Below are positions 46,397-57,345 of a stretch of 64,000 nucleotides of DNA, piece after piece. A program made the position numbers and the translations under genes. Origin of the DNA: Selaginella moellendorffii (lineage: Eukaryota > Streptophyta > Lycopodiopsida > Selaginellales > Selaginellaceae); assembly GCF_000143415.4 (NCBI RefSeq), contig NW_003314336.1, forward strand, positions 862,354 through 926,353. The letters run 5' to 3'. The notes below the pieces were generated by a model. That model was not told where the DNA came from and made no database searches. It saw only the letters and a list, made by a program, of their open reading frames with translations. The stretch's first letter is position 1; each line of letters starts with the position of its first letter.

Positions 46397-47094
46397 CAAT
46401 GCAGGCGATCAGAGAAATCACGAGCATCATTCTGTCCAGAGGAAGCAGGCTTTGCAATTTCATTGAATGGAAGGATTTGAAAGTCATCTACAAGCGGTAA
46501 GAAGCTCAAATCCTTTCTCTCTACGCGCTTGAGGTTTTGTTCTTGTTCTAGATATGCGAGCTTGTATTTTTGTATGTGCGTTGATGCCGACGACAACGAG
46601 CTCGACTGCTTGGAAGTCATACACCTCTTTGTGGAAGTTCTAGACCGCTACTTTGGCAACGTAAGCGTTTTTTTTTCTTTCGCTTCTTCTTCTGTAGACT
46701 TTACTTATATGTTTGTTTTATCTCGCTCTGGAATCCAGGTTTGCGAGCTCGACTTGGTTTTTAATTTCCACAAGGTCAGCCAGCGACTTTAAGTTTTGAG
46801 AGCAACGTCAATACTTGGTGTGGTTTTTTTTTCTTTTCTTTTTTCTTTCGTTTTTGTGTGTGTATGCAGGCGTATTATATCCTGGACGAGGTACTGCTGT
46901 CGGGAGAGCTACAGGAGTCGAGCAAAAAATCCGTGGCTCGAGTCATTTCTGCTCAGGTACACATTAACTTGTCTCTGGCTTTTTCTCTGTTCTTTCTTTT
47001 CTCCCTTTTAATGCCATTGTTTTTCCAGGACACCATGGTTGAGAAAGCCAAAGAAACCGGCATTTCCCACATGATGTCGTCAAGCAGCAAGTGA
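46186..47094 (+). CDS. AP-1 complex sigma subunit (clathrin adaptor small chain)
   Basis: Coding exon 1 is probably the single codon ATG 46186-46188, followed by a 52-bp intron; exon 2 starts at 46241 and gives [20 protein letters not shown]. The product of about 160 residues continues [79 protein letters not shown] and [13 protein letters not shown], with a short C-terminal tail ending SSSSK. This is the sigma chain of adaptor complex 1, which forms the AP core with two large subunits and a mu subunit and selects cargo at the trans-Golgi network. AP-1 rather than AP-2 is favoured by the [12 protein letters not shown] start and length. Intron 2 holds a (CT)15 repeat. Confidence 0.9.
46363..46393 (+). 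repeat. (CT)n microsatellite in an AP-1 sigma intron
   Basis: An uninterrupted run of 15 CT units plus one base, within the second intron and close to its acceptor. Confidence 0.95.
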
Positions 47095-47423
47095 AAGTGG
47101 GCATCTTAAGTGAGAGTGGTCTGAGCTTGTAAGTCTTTCGGAGTTTTTTCATCGAGTTGGATCTTCGTCCAGCCGGGCCCTTTCCAGTTTCCATGAAGGT
47201 TTCCTGGAAGATTTTAGTTTGGTGCCGCAAAGCATTGCAGTCTTTGATTGTGTTGGTATTATAGATACGTAGTTGCAACGACATTGTTGTTTTCATTGGC
47301 GCTCTACACCGACGTGAACTACTTGGAGAAGCCGGGGTGGCAACACTATCTTCCTCGCATTTTTGCGACAAGGGCCGCTTGTGGGTGTTTCTTTTCTCTG
47401 GCCGCCTTCACTGCAAAGTTTAA
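47095..47423. other. intergenic, 3' UTR of AP-1 sigma
   Basis: No supported gene. The duplicated segment begins at about 47424. Confidence 0.5.
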
Positions 47424-47975
47424 GCAAACAAACAATGCTCATTTAAGCAAGTTTCATCCAAACAAACAATGCGAATCAGATTTTTATATGAGAATTTTCT
47501 AAGCTCCTCATTCTTCTGGCTCCACAAAGAATTTTTGGCCTAATTGCTGAAAGAAAACAAAGAAAAAATAACAATTATTTTGACAACTTAAACCACTAGC
47601 TTGTGGCCGCAAAATGCAAGTCCGATGATTCCCGGAGCGTTAAGAACGTTCCTGGCGGGGGAGCACGGCCATTCAGGAAACTCGTGAAGACAAGGTACCA
47701 CTCCACGTTTGTGAGAATCGCAATTCTGGAACACGGATCTGTAAAGAGCTATAGTTTTGGTCCTGGAAGACAAATCATGGAACAGATTTTCGTGAGAAAG
47801 TTAAAGAGCTGGTTTCATGTTTCTTTTCGCTTCTTGATCGAGCTGGGAGTTGGACTGTGTAGAGCTTGCAGAAAAGCGCTGCTAAAACTCCATAAGTCGT
47901 CAACGAGAGAGGAAAAGAAAAAAAGTAAGTTGTTGTATCAAGAGAGCTAGCTATGGAACTTATAAAACCACCAAA

Positions 47976-48450
47976 AAAACCCATTCAACAGCACCGGCGT
48001 ACCTTTCACAAAACTGTGCATTTCTTCGTCGATTGGATCGTCAGGAGTCAGGACCACACTGAAAACGACAGAGGAAAAGCAAAAGAGAAAACAAGTTGTG
48101 TCATTATGGCAAATTCCAGCACAACAAAGCGGGCAAGGAATTACAGATCAAACAAACTTACTTATAAGGGGGCTGAGATCTTCTGGCTCTCAACCAAAAG
48201 TAAGGAGACTGCAGTTCAATCGAGAAACATAGAAGATGTACATAAAAACTTGATCAATGTACCTCGTCACAGCTAGAATCATTGTCAGAGATACTTTCAC
48301 TATCCCACCACGCTCGTGCATTTCTTCCTCGATTGGATCGTCAGAAGCCAGGACTATACAACCAGAAAATCAAAGGAAAACAGCAGTGTGCACGTAAAGA
48401 TTGAAATCTGCGAAAGCAGGAACTCGGGAACTCGTAGACCTTGATCAGTG
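47976..48450 (-). repeat. exon-like module, copy 1
   Basis: This unit of about 475 bp recurs at 48465-48950 (tandem) and 57575-58050. On the minus strand it holds three splice-bordered pieces. Two encode related peptides, LAPDDPIEEEMHERGGIVK and VVLTPDDPIDEEMHSFVK; the third lies between them. The family was not recognised; it may be remains of a gene with repeated exons. Confidence 0.6.
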
Positions 48451-48464
48451 ATCAAGGTCTAGCA

Positions 48465-48950
48465 CCGATGTACCTTTCACAAAACTGTGCATTTCTTCGT
48501 CGAGTGGATCGTCAGGAGTCAGGACCACACTGAAAACGACAGCGGAAAAGCAAAAGAGAAAACAAGTTGTATCATTAGAGAGATATTGCAAAATTCCAGC
48601 ACAACAAAGCGGGCAAGGAATTACAGATCAAACAAACTTACTTATAAGGGGGCTGAGATCTTCTTGAGGTCCCCTTCTGTTTATGGCTCTCAACCAGAAG
48701 TAAGGAGACTGCAGTTCAATCGAGAAACATAGAGATGTACATAAAAACTTGATCAATGTACCTCGTCACAGCTCGAATCATCGTCAGAGATACTTTCACT
48801 ATTCCACCATGCTCATGCATTCCTTCCTCGATTGGATCGTCAGGAGCCAGGACTACACAAACCAGAAAATCAAAGGAAAACAGCAGTGTTCACGTAAAGA
48901 TTGAAATCTGCGAAAGCAGGAATTTGGGAACTCGTAGACCTTGATCAGTT
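48465..48950 (-). repeat. exon-like module, copy 2
   Basis: Head-to-tail copy of the previous module. A short palindromic join (CCTTGATCAGTGATCAAGG) lies between them at about 48440-48460. The peptide here reads LAPDDPIEEGMHEHGGIVK. Confidence 0.6.
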
Positions 48951-49028
48951 GATCGCGCCCGAAGGCTTGGCCAAAGCAAATGTGCATAAATGTGAACTTA
49001 GTATGGAAAACAAACCGCTACTCGCAGA

Positions 49029-49459
49029 CTAGCAAAAGGTGGCATCCCTGAGGTGCATGGGAAACTTGCGATCGCTCATGTAGACGAACCGAACCTCCCT
49101 TCGCGGTTCAAGAGGTCCGCCATCCAGAACGAGACAATCACCCGGCAAGAGGCGGTGGAAAACCCCCGGATCGATGAGCTTGTAGGACGCGAAAATGCGG
49201 CAATCGACGTGAATCCCGCACACACTGCGCTCGCCCTCGTTCATGATCACCACTTCGAACTCGAGCACATCGCCGGTATCCACCTGGCTGATCTCAATGT
49301 TCCTCATGGGCCGGTCTACACAAATGGAGTGAGGAAGAAACGAAAGAAAAGGATCCAAAACAAATGGAACTTACCTGAATCGCTGGAAGCTGAAAGAACG
49401 GAGATCATGAGATACAGCATGAACAGCTTGCGCAATGCTTCATCTAGGATCATCCTCAT
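49029..49459 (-). CDS. TPD1-like secreted signalling protein (four-cysteine form)
   Basis: Two exons: 49459-49375 (signal peptide MRMILDEALRKLFMLYLMIS...) and 49315-49029. An in-frame TGA upstream fixes the start. The mature domain reads IEISQVDTGDVLEFEVVIMN, VCGIHVDCRIFASYKLIDPG, VFHRLLPGDCLVLDGGPL and ends DATFC, matching TPD1/MIL2-like proteins, small secreted ligands that in flowering plants bind the EMS1 receptor kinase and set tapetum fate. Compared with the paralogue at 62617-63043, which has six cysteines, the first two are replaced (ECSKRD to DRPMRN; NECED to NEGER), leaving four. The upstream region keeps the promoter block shared by all three paralogues. A lycophyte role in sporangium tissue is inference. 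Confidence 0.8.
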
Positions 49460-49794
49460 CGTCGGGATGGATCAAGCAAGAAAGAAGAAGAAGAAGAAGC
49501 TACTCTCTCTTATGGTGAAACACGAGTATTTATCCTAAGGCTGCGTCGCCCCGTAATCTGGGACGTAAGTGAAACACCGGTTTTTGGAATGGATAAGCTT
49601 ACGCGAATTAAATCTCCTCTGCGACGTGTGCCACCTTCCACGTATAATCGTAAAATCCGCTCTCTCACAGCAGTAGGTTTGACCGAAATGGCTTCTAGAG
49701 ACTTTTAATCGTGTGGCTTCCCAACAGATATATTTTCGTTGAGATTAAAGAAAGGATGGCACTTCTTTGCAGGCTCCTGTGAGACCAGGAAATT

Positions 49795-50030
49795 GTAAAG
49801 TTATGATAAGAATATGCATAAGTTTGGATGTTCGCACCAGAAAGCTTCCTTCATTCAGTCCCAAAAGACCTGGAAAAAAAAGGTGAGATACAAACTCCAG
49901 GGAAGTGCCTAATCTCAACAAACATCCAATTTCTGGCCTTAGAGCGTAATCTTTGTCTGTATTTCTGAAACTTAACGAGAAACATTAGCATGGTTGATGG
50001 CAACAAGAGTTTGATGAGTTTCAAACCTTC
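49795..50030 (-). pseudogene. DTD2 (GEKO1) pseudogene fragment in copy A
   Basis: On the minus strand it matches the exon-intron junction of the intact DTD2 gene near 61720-61810, including AGCTTTCTGGTGCGAA and a stretch ending TCTTATCATAAC, and the exon region near 61500-61570. Only short, interrupted pieces remain. Confidence 0.6.
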
Positions 50031-51050
50031 CAGCCTCCGTTAGGACAAGCTTCATGAGTATTCTTAAGAGCCATCCTCTGCCATCAATACATTTAAACCA
50101 TTGGTGTATTAACCATAAAAATACATTTAAATATCATAATAAAAATTTAACAATTTTAAAGATAATAAGCATTGACTAATAGATTTTAAATACTAAATTT
50201 TAATCTAAATCTTCTACTGCTGCTGCTCTTGGAACAAGAGCCACAATCTTCTGGACTGTGTGATTTATCCAGCTACTCTTTATGAGTCACATAACTATTC
50301 TCCTCTACATCTTCATCTTAACCCCATCAACTAAAACGATAGGCCCAAAACCTTTTTAGAACCACAATACCCTCTAAAGCATCATGTAATTTGGGAAACC
50401 CTTAATCCTTTATGGAATGAAAAGAATTGTGAAAGAAGGATCAATGCAGTAAAGTATAGAAAAAAGTTATTGCCTACCAAGGAAAGGATAATACCCTAAT
50501 GAATATTGCAATTTACCTGCCATGATAAATTGTGTATATTAGAAAGTTCTAGCCCATCTTTGCTCATCCAAAACCCTGGATTTTCAATTTTTCACTATAA
50601 TAGCTAACTTAGATTTACTTTTTTTACAAACTCTGAGAGAAAGCTACAAAAGAGATTTTGGCATTCAAAGTGAAATTTGCTACTTTACTACAGTTATATA
50701 TTAGTTATGCTACTTTATATTTCAACAGCTGTTAAAGAATTTTTTTCCTAACCCATGTCCTTACAATTGATTGAACCATTGTAGTCCCATACTTGTGGTA
50801 TGTGACCCTTTCGAGAACTCTTGAATGCAGCATGTGGCATCAAGAAATCTAGCATTCCAAGAAGAAACGTGTTTTGGCACATACTTTGCTAGATCACTAA
50901 TTAACTAGCTATAGATGAGCACATTATTAAAAGAACTTACTTGCCTTGCATGATGCCTCTTCTTTTCTAGTCTTCTGCTTTGTTGTGACAATGTTAGTAA
51001 TTTGGGTAAATAAAAAAACGGTGAGCCTGCCATTAGATTCTAAGGAATAT
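50031..51050. other. AT-rich intergenic sequence, no gene seen
   Basis: No supported frame, RNA gene or repeat border was found. A CTGCTGCTGCT run lies near 50218. Confidence 0.5.
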
Positions 51051-52560
51051 TCACAGGCGGTAACAATTTATAAATTGCACGCCATAGTACGCAAAGTTCA
51101 AGCGCGTGCATCCAGGTTTGACACTGCTATATCCCTGTGAGAAAAAAAAAGTTCTTTCCTCGTTAGAAAAGCTCTTAGGAACGCTTACTAGAAATATTAC
51201 TTGTTGAAAGGAACTATGAACACGAAAACAAAGAACCAGCTTCATGGCTGCATATGCCGCAGGACTGGTGGCCATGAGGTACTCACCCGCTACGGTGTGA
51301 TGCGCAGGCACGTCTCTGTACTTAGTAGCCTTGGTAAGCAAGCGAACATGGATGATATTGCTGCGCACCAGCTGCTGGCGCACAACTTTGTTGGCGTGGT
51401 TGATCTGCCCACCAAAAACTTCGGCTACCACCGTCCTGTACGCCGCGGCACCACCACCCTCCACAATCGCCTTGAAGATCCCCGTCAACTCTGCTGGAGT
51501 CCATCCTTCCCCAAGCCCCAAAGTCATCTCCAAGTTCACCCTTGCCACGTCTATGAGATCCTGGGCTTGCGCCACCAGATTGGTAGCGTCCTCACCATTG
51601 TCAAGAGAAGCGTTGAGCGCCAGCGTTTTCAATTGATACGGGCTTCCACCAGCTGCCTCAAAGATGGAAGGCCAGACAGTCGCCTCCCAGTCTTGCGGGA
51701 GCTTCAAGCCCAGAGTTGGTGCGACGTGCTCGGAGAAAAACTGCTTGGCTTCGTCTTCGCAAAACAGGCCGAGTCCTATTGTCTTGAATTTGCCATCCGC
51801 GAACTTCCTACGCAGCCACGAGTCCACGACCGGAAGAACTCGTCCGAGGAAGCCATGACCACATGAGCCCTCCCAGTCTGCTTGGTCATGCCCTCCATGA
51901 AACCGAGCAACTCGTCGAGCTCCTTGTCGTAGACGCCTTCCCACTTGGCGAGCCTGTTAGCCTCGTCGAAGATGATAACCGGCTTGACGGACTTGTATTG
52001 AGCTAAAAAGCTCTGGATGATCCCTTGGATCGCCACAAGTTTTGCCCCTCGGATACCTTGAATACTTTCCCAGAAAGATTTGATTCCTTGAGCGATCTCC
52101 CCAGCTGGAACCCCCATCACGCTCGCATTCCCCAGAGACCCGAGTAAATCGCGGACTTGTTTCTGCCAGCCGCCCAATTCTGTCCTCAGCAAAGCGGCCA
52201 TGGCATCCGGAGACGAGCAATCGTTGATGCGCATGTTGATGATGACCAACGGAGCCAAAGCGCTCCTGCCCGCGGAACTCTTCCAGAGCTCACGCAGATG
52301 CGTCAGTAACAGCGACTTTCCCGCATCCTTGGGACCCAGGAGCACATTGATTTGTAAAGGCGCAGCATCCAGGATCCTGACCAACATCTCCAGTTCCTCC
52401 TTGCGATCGAAGAAGCCGTAGGAAGACTGCACCGCACCCGCGGCCCGCCACACTTCGGATGCTTTGACCCAGCTCCACGCTGGTAACGGATTGACAAGCC
52501 CCCATCTTGCTCTAGCCCTAACCCTTATACATTTCAGTTTATTTAAATGATCCTAGACCC
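51051..52560 (-). pseudogene. P-loop NTPase (archaeal-type ATPase family), frameshifted
   Basis: Frame 1 (about 52530-51815) holds SYGFFDRKEELEML, Walker A GPKDAGKS, Walker B VIIFDEAN and VVMASSDEFFRSW. It then breaks; the sequence continues in another frame with SWLRRKFADGKFKTIGLGL, CEDEAKQFFSEHVAPTLGL and a winged-helix-like end. The break sits at an 8-bp tandem duplication (CCACGAGTCCACGACC region, 51815-51830); removing one unit would rejoin the frames. No ATG opens frame 1. The layout of an ATPase core followed by a helical and winged-helix region fits the archaeal ATPase_2 group of STAND-like NTPases. Related decayed pieces lie at 53225-53500. Without the frameshift it would be a gene of about 450 codons, so it may be a recent pseudogene or a sequence error. 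Confidence 0.65.
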
Positions 52561-52579
52561 AGTCAATTTCCCTCTCCAG

Positions 52580-53180
52580 GCGCTCCACGAGAGCTCCAAC
52601 TTCGGTGATCTTACAGGAACCAGTGGTAGACCACGTAGCTCTCGACGCAGGCCGTGAGCACTTGCACGAGATGGGTGAGCCCTCTTATAATTCACAGGGA
52701 TTTCAAGAGCAGCAATATCCTCCTCGACAAGTTTAATGCTAAAGTTTCTGACTTTGGCCTCGCAAAGCTGGGCTTGGACAAAGCCGGCCTGGGAACTCAA
52801 GGCTACATAGCGCCCGGGTATGTAAAAAACATTTCTTTGCTTTCTTTTCTCAAAAACCATCACATTTTTCTTCCAGGTATGCATTAACTGCATGGACACT
52901 TTGACGACCAAATCGGATGTGTATAGCTTTGGAGTGTCTGCTGGAGCTTCTCGTGGGTCGTGTTCCTGTGGACATGACTGCCAAGAGCAGTTCTCGTCTC
53001 TCTATCAAGACTTCCTTCTTTGATCGTGCAAAATACTAATTTTCTGGCTTCTTCCAGGCATTGCCATGGCTCACAGACAGGAACAAGATGGTAGACATCA
53101 TCGATCTGAGGCTGAACGGACAGTTTGCAATGAAAGATTTGATATAGCTATTGCAATCGCTGGTTCCTCTCGTCAAGCAC
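52580..53180 (+). pseudogene. receptor-like kinase fragment, broken
   Basis: Pieces of an RLCK-type kinase lie in shifting frames: [41 protein letters not shown], an intron-like gap, then LTTKSDVYSFGV, a LELLVGRVPVD-like block and WLTDRNKMVDIIDLRLNGQF. HRD and DFG are intact, but the N-lobe is missing and several frameshifts and stops separate the parts. It is a truncated copy of a PBS1-like kinase. Confidence 0.75.
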
Positions 53181-53224
53181 AACTAGCCAATGGGAGTGTT
53201 GAGCAGTCCTAGGTTTTATCAACA

Positions 53225-53500
53225 TCTCAATGCGAGTCCATCAAGCCAATTATCATCACTGACCATGCTCATAAGCTTGCAAAGTGGGAGCCTACGACAA
53301 GGAGCTATTTCCTGGAGGCCATAACCAGCTTCCTCAAATGAGTTCTTCAGTAAGAAGTTTGTGGATGGCAAATATACCTAGCCATTTTAGTGAAGAGGAA
53401 GCCAAGCAATTTCTTGCCTGGGCTTCACACTCTCGTGTGGCTGGGAGGAGAGTGTTTGGCCTTCCATCTTCGAGGCTTATTAATACAGAAATGTTCATCC
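53225..53500 (+). pseudogene. decayed fragment of the same P-loop NTPase family
   Basis: Pieces match the NTPase at 51051-52560 but on the opposite strand: HKLAKWEPTTRSY-type sequence (compare NRLAKWEGVYDKEL), a block matching KFADGKF, EEEAKQFL (compare EDEAKQFF) and SVWPSIFEA in a shifted frame. Stops and indels are frequent. Confidence 0.6.
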
Positions 53501-53879
53501 AAAAACCCTAGTTTGGTTTGATTTGAAATTAACTTAATAGCACTATGCTAATATTAGTATATAGCATTATATTTGTACACTTGGAATTCACATCATCCCC
53601 TCCGGAAGGCAGTTAGGGTTTTTTGGTGGATGGGCCAGGATTTAGAGGAACATTAGGAAGAGGCATTAATGGATTTGTAAGTGATGCTAATTGTTCTTAA
53701 TCCCTTTGTATGAAGTATTTCAATTGTTACACATACACCATTTTTGGAGGATAGGTTTGTTACTATAACACTTAATATGGTCCCTTCCACTAAATAAAAA
53801 ACCCCTTAGACAAACCATGTAACATAAGATTAGGAAAATAGATTAACATTAAGTCATCCATTTTATACTTTACAGATGG
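53501..53879. other. intergenic, no gene seen
   Basis: AT-rich flank between the NTPase fragment and the Gypsy remnant. Nothing is supported. Confidence 0.5.
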
Positions 53880-56500
53880 ATGATAATAGGAGTTGTAGCA
53901 TTGTTGTTGTCCCACTTGTATGCAGTTTAAGTGTTTAATAGACTCTACTTGAATAAGTGAAAGAGTATTCGTTAAATATTAATCCCAAGATTTAACATTA
54001 GTAACTGGTAATCGTGGGTAAGTATTGGATTATGACCATATAAAAGTTTATAATATGAAACACCAATAGAACTCTATACCCCTTTCACATATGTATATTA
54101 AAGAGATGGCAAAAAATAACCATCCTAATCTGAATATTGAGAGTTCACATAGTTTGCAATCATTTCTTTGAAGGTTCAAATAAGTTGTTTAAACTCAACT
54201 TTATTGGCAGTAAATCATGACCATATAGGAGTTTATATAGTGAAGCATCAACAAAACATTATACCCTTATAATATACACATACCAAAGAGATGGTAAATA
54301 ATTATCTTAATCTGAATACTGAAAGTTTATATACTTCACAATCATCCATGTGAAAAGTTTGAATAAATTATTCCACTAAACCATTTATTTATGAATGATA
54401 AGCACTTATGAAAGTGTGGCATATGCCTAATTAAGAAATTAAAACATGAAATGCCTATGCGAGACCATTATCTGAGAGAATTTTCTCTGGATAGGGATGT
54501 TAAAACACCATTCAATTAAAAAGTACCTAACAAAAGTCACTAATGCACTAGCAAAAGCACCAACTTCTAGCTAGTGAGTTAAGTAATTAAAAGCACTAAT
54601 GATATACTCATTGCTAGCAATTGACCGTGGAAAAGACCTTATCAAATCAAATGCCACTAATTCAAATAAATAGGAAATTGCAATTGACTCTAACTATCCT
54701 TTCGCAACACAAAAGGGAGTATTACAGGCTTGGCACTAAACACAACTACACATATAATAGATAACATCACATTGCATCTTTAGTTATAAAAAGATTTATG
54801 TAGTTTCTCAATCATATGCTAATGTTCCATATGCCTATTTATGATAAACATAGAGAAAGTGTGGAATAAATATCAAAGGTACCACCAACCATAAATGATC
54901 ATCAAAATCAATTCTAACAAAATAAAGAAGGTCAATATGAAGGCAATATTAAAAATATAAATATTGAAATGGCAAGTCATCAATAAGTAATATAAGATTT
55001 TCAAACCCCTCACAAAGCATATGGATCCATAACTTAACCTTTTGAGCTTTATAAACCTCGTCAAAAGAAGGTAAAATTTACTCCACTTTATAAACATTAA
55101 ATATCAAGTACAACAACTTTTAATGGCATGGAATCCTTATCTAGAAAATCTATAAATATTGAAAAAACAAGCTTGTCAAGAACAAGATAAAATAGTGAGT
55201 TTGAGAAAAGCAATTGTATCAAGTATAGAACTCTATAGGTGATGAATAACCTCGAAATTATATATCTAAAATTTTAAAACCCATTGAATAATATGACTAA
55301 CCAAGTTCTTCTATTTCAATAATAAAGTAACTACAGTATGATTACCTTCTAATAATGTCTAAGAACCATACAAAGATACATGAAACTTATCGAAACTACT
55401 GCTAAACACTATTTTCTATTATGAAGTAATTCACCTTTACTGGTTGTAATGTATGATTAATGTATACAATGGGATGTGTTAACTAGGCACACTTATACTT
55501 TCTTCCATTAAAACACCCTTAAAACTAATATTTGAAGCATTCACATGCAAAATGAAAGGTTGAGTGTAATTATGATACACCAAAACCATAAAAGTTATTA
55601 ATAACTCTTTTATATCTGTAAATGTTTGTTCACAGTCTTTAAATCAACTGAAAGATGATATTAACAACTTTGCAATAGTGCAATATACTTAGAAAGATAA
55701 TCAACAAAACAATTAAGATATTGCACCTTGCTTATGAAGTGTTACACATCATTTATACACTTTGGAATAAAGAACTTTATAATAGCCACAAGTTTGTTAT
55801 AATCAACTTACAAACCCTTATAAAAAATATGATACCCAACATAAGTTGTGTCCTTATACCTAAACACACATTTCAACCGTTTCAATTTTAAACTAACTTT
55901 CCACAACTAATTTAACACTTTCTAAACATCACAAATATGCTCCTTTCACATCCCCTTTAAGTGGATCAAGACATTATGAATGAAATTAACAATCATCTCT
56001 AGTATATTACAAAGAATTTTATTCATCATCCACTTGAAAGTCGCTATAGTATTGTTTAACATAAATAGTATCACCAAGAATTCATACAAACTTAATGATG
56101 TATAAAATATAGTCTTGGGAACATCATTTTTGGCCATCAACACTTGCTAGTATTTAGAAGCAAAATTTAACTTTATGAACCAACAATTCTTCCCTAAACA
56201 ATTTAAAAGATCAACAATATAAGGAAGAGGATACACATCTAAAATAGTCATTTTGTTTAACAGTTAATAATCAATGCAAAAGTAAATACTTTTATCAAAT
56301 TTTATGACAAGATGAAATTCACATATCCAAAGACTTTATAACTTTTGGATAACAACTTTTTCTAACATCTTTTTGATGTTTGTATGTAAAATTTTGATTT
56401 CTTTTGGTAACTGGTGACAAACAAAAACTTTGATTGGACAAATATCCCTAGTTAGAATAAAGGTCAAATTCAAAAAGATTAGCATACTCCTTTATAAGCC
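53880..56500 (-). mobile_element. decayed Ty3/Gypsy retrotransposon, pol region
   Basis: On the minus strand the order is reverse transcriptase (about 56150-55950), RNase H/linker, integrase core (about 54670-54580, FELVAFDLIRSFPRSIAS and NEYII) and the integrase YHPQ-type block (about 54420-54370). The order RT before integrase marks Ty3/Gypsy rather than Copia. Stops are frequent and composition is very AT-rich. No LTRs could be placed. A second copy of the integrase part is at 10740-11760. Confidence 0.75.
55946..56143 (-). pseudogene. Ty3/Gypsy reverse transcriptase fragment
   Basis: An open stretch of 65 codons reads KNDVPKTIFYTSLSLYEFLV, then a block equivalent to FGLTNAPATFQ (FMLNNTIATFKWMMNKI). 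The catalytic YLDD site is altered to FIHN, so this copy is inactive. Confidence 0.8.
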
Positions 56501-56737
56501 AGTTAACAATTGCAACATAAAAATTGTCTTAATGGATTTAAAAAGGGAGTAGAAGAGTAAAATGGAAACATAAAACAAAATAATGAAAAAATAAAAGTGA
56601 TGGAAGCAAAAGTATAAATAAAGGGATGAAAAGGAACAAAAATAATAAGAATGGAAGACAATATGAAACAAAGGGGAAAATCCTTAAAATCACATTTAAC
56701 ATAATTATGCTACAACCAATGTATACCAAATATGAAG
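56501..56737. other. AT-rich flank, no gene seen
   Basis: A-rich plus strand (56540-56690) with no supported feature; it ends at the border of duplication copy B. Confidence 0.5.
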
Positions 56738-56822
56738 TCAAAAAAGCAAACAAACAATGCTCATTTAGGCAAGTTTCATCTAAACAAACAATGTGAATCA
56801 GATTTTTATATAAACCTCCTCA

Positions 56823-57111
56823 ATGCTTTATTTCGTTAAAGTGGGACTTTTCATTATCCCACTTATAGTGTGTGGCCACATGCCATTTTTATAACAACAA
56901 TAAAAAATTGAAGTTTTAACTTTATAATTTATAAATTAAAAACTTTTCATATGATTTTTGTGTTATAATATTGTGAAATATAAAAAAATAAATTAAAAAA
57001 CTGATAGAAATATTAATAAATATTAATTAAGTACTAGGAAATAGCATGTGGACATATGTTAATTAATGTCCCACTTTACTGAATAAGTCCCACTTTAACG
57101 AAATAAAGCAT
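56823..57111. mobile_element. MITE with perfect 25-bp terminal inverted repeats
   Basis: The 289-bp element has TIRs at 56823-56847 and 57087-57111 that are exact reverse complements (ATGCTTTATTTCG... to ...GTGGGAC). CTCA flanks both ends (56819-56822 and 57112-57115). The sister copy at about 47502-47512 reads GCTCCTCATTCTTC with a single CTCA and no insert, an empty site. The interior is AT-rich and non-coding. The superfamily is not certain: a 4-bp duplication is unusual. Confidence 0.9.
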
Positions 57112-57144
57112 CTCATTCTTCTAGCTCCACAAAGAATTTTTGGC

Positions 57145-57345
57145 TTATAGCTCTTTACAGATCCGTGTACCAGAATTGCCCAGCAGGATTCTCACAAACG
57201 TCCTTGTCTTCACGAGTTTCCTGAATGGCCGTGCTCCCCCGCCAGGAACGTTCTTAACGCTCCAGGAATCATCGGACTTGCATTTTGCGGCCACAATCTT
57301 CCCATCTGTGGATGGCCTGGAATCGGAAGTTGTCAAAATAATAGT
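57145..57345 (-). repeat. microinverted segment relative to 47585-47755
   Basis: The reverse complement of this stretch matches copy A (GTGGCCGCAAAATGCAAGTC, CCTGGCGGGGGAGCACGG), while the sequences on both sides are collinear between copies. Confidence 0.8.

Larger units (their letters stand above)
47424..50030 (-). repeat. segmental duplication, copy A (partner 56738-59245)
   Basis: From GCAAACAAACAATGCTCATT (about 47430) to the DTD2 pseudogene fragment (about 50030) the sequence matches 56738-59010 with small indels. Three structural differences separate the copies. Copy B has a MITE (56823-57111), a microinversion (57145-57345 against 47585-47755) and one rather than two exon-like modules. 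Copy A keeps the intact TPD1-like gene. The right half also matches, in inverted order, the DTD2-TPD1 locus at 60.9-63.0 kb. Confidence 0.85.

Noticed and set aside
47603-47950. Open frame of 115 codons on the plus strand in copy A
   Set aside because: The equivalent region in copy B is partly inverted and not collinear as protein. The frame spans an inversion junction, so it is unlikely to be a gene.
47976-48950. Repeated modules as a CRISPR-like array
   Set aside because: Units are about 475 bp, contain splice-like borders, and the genome is a plant.
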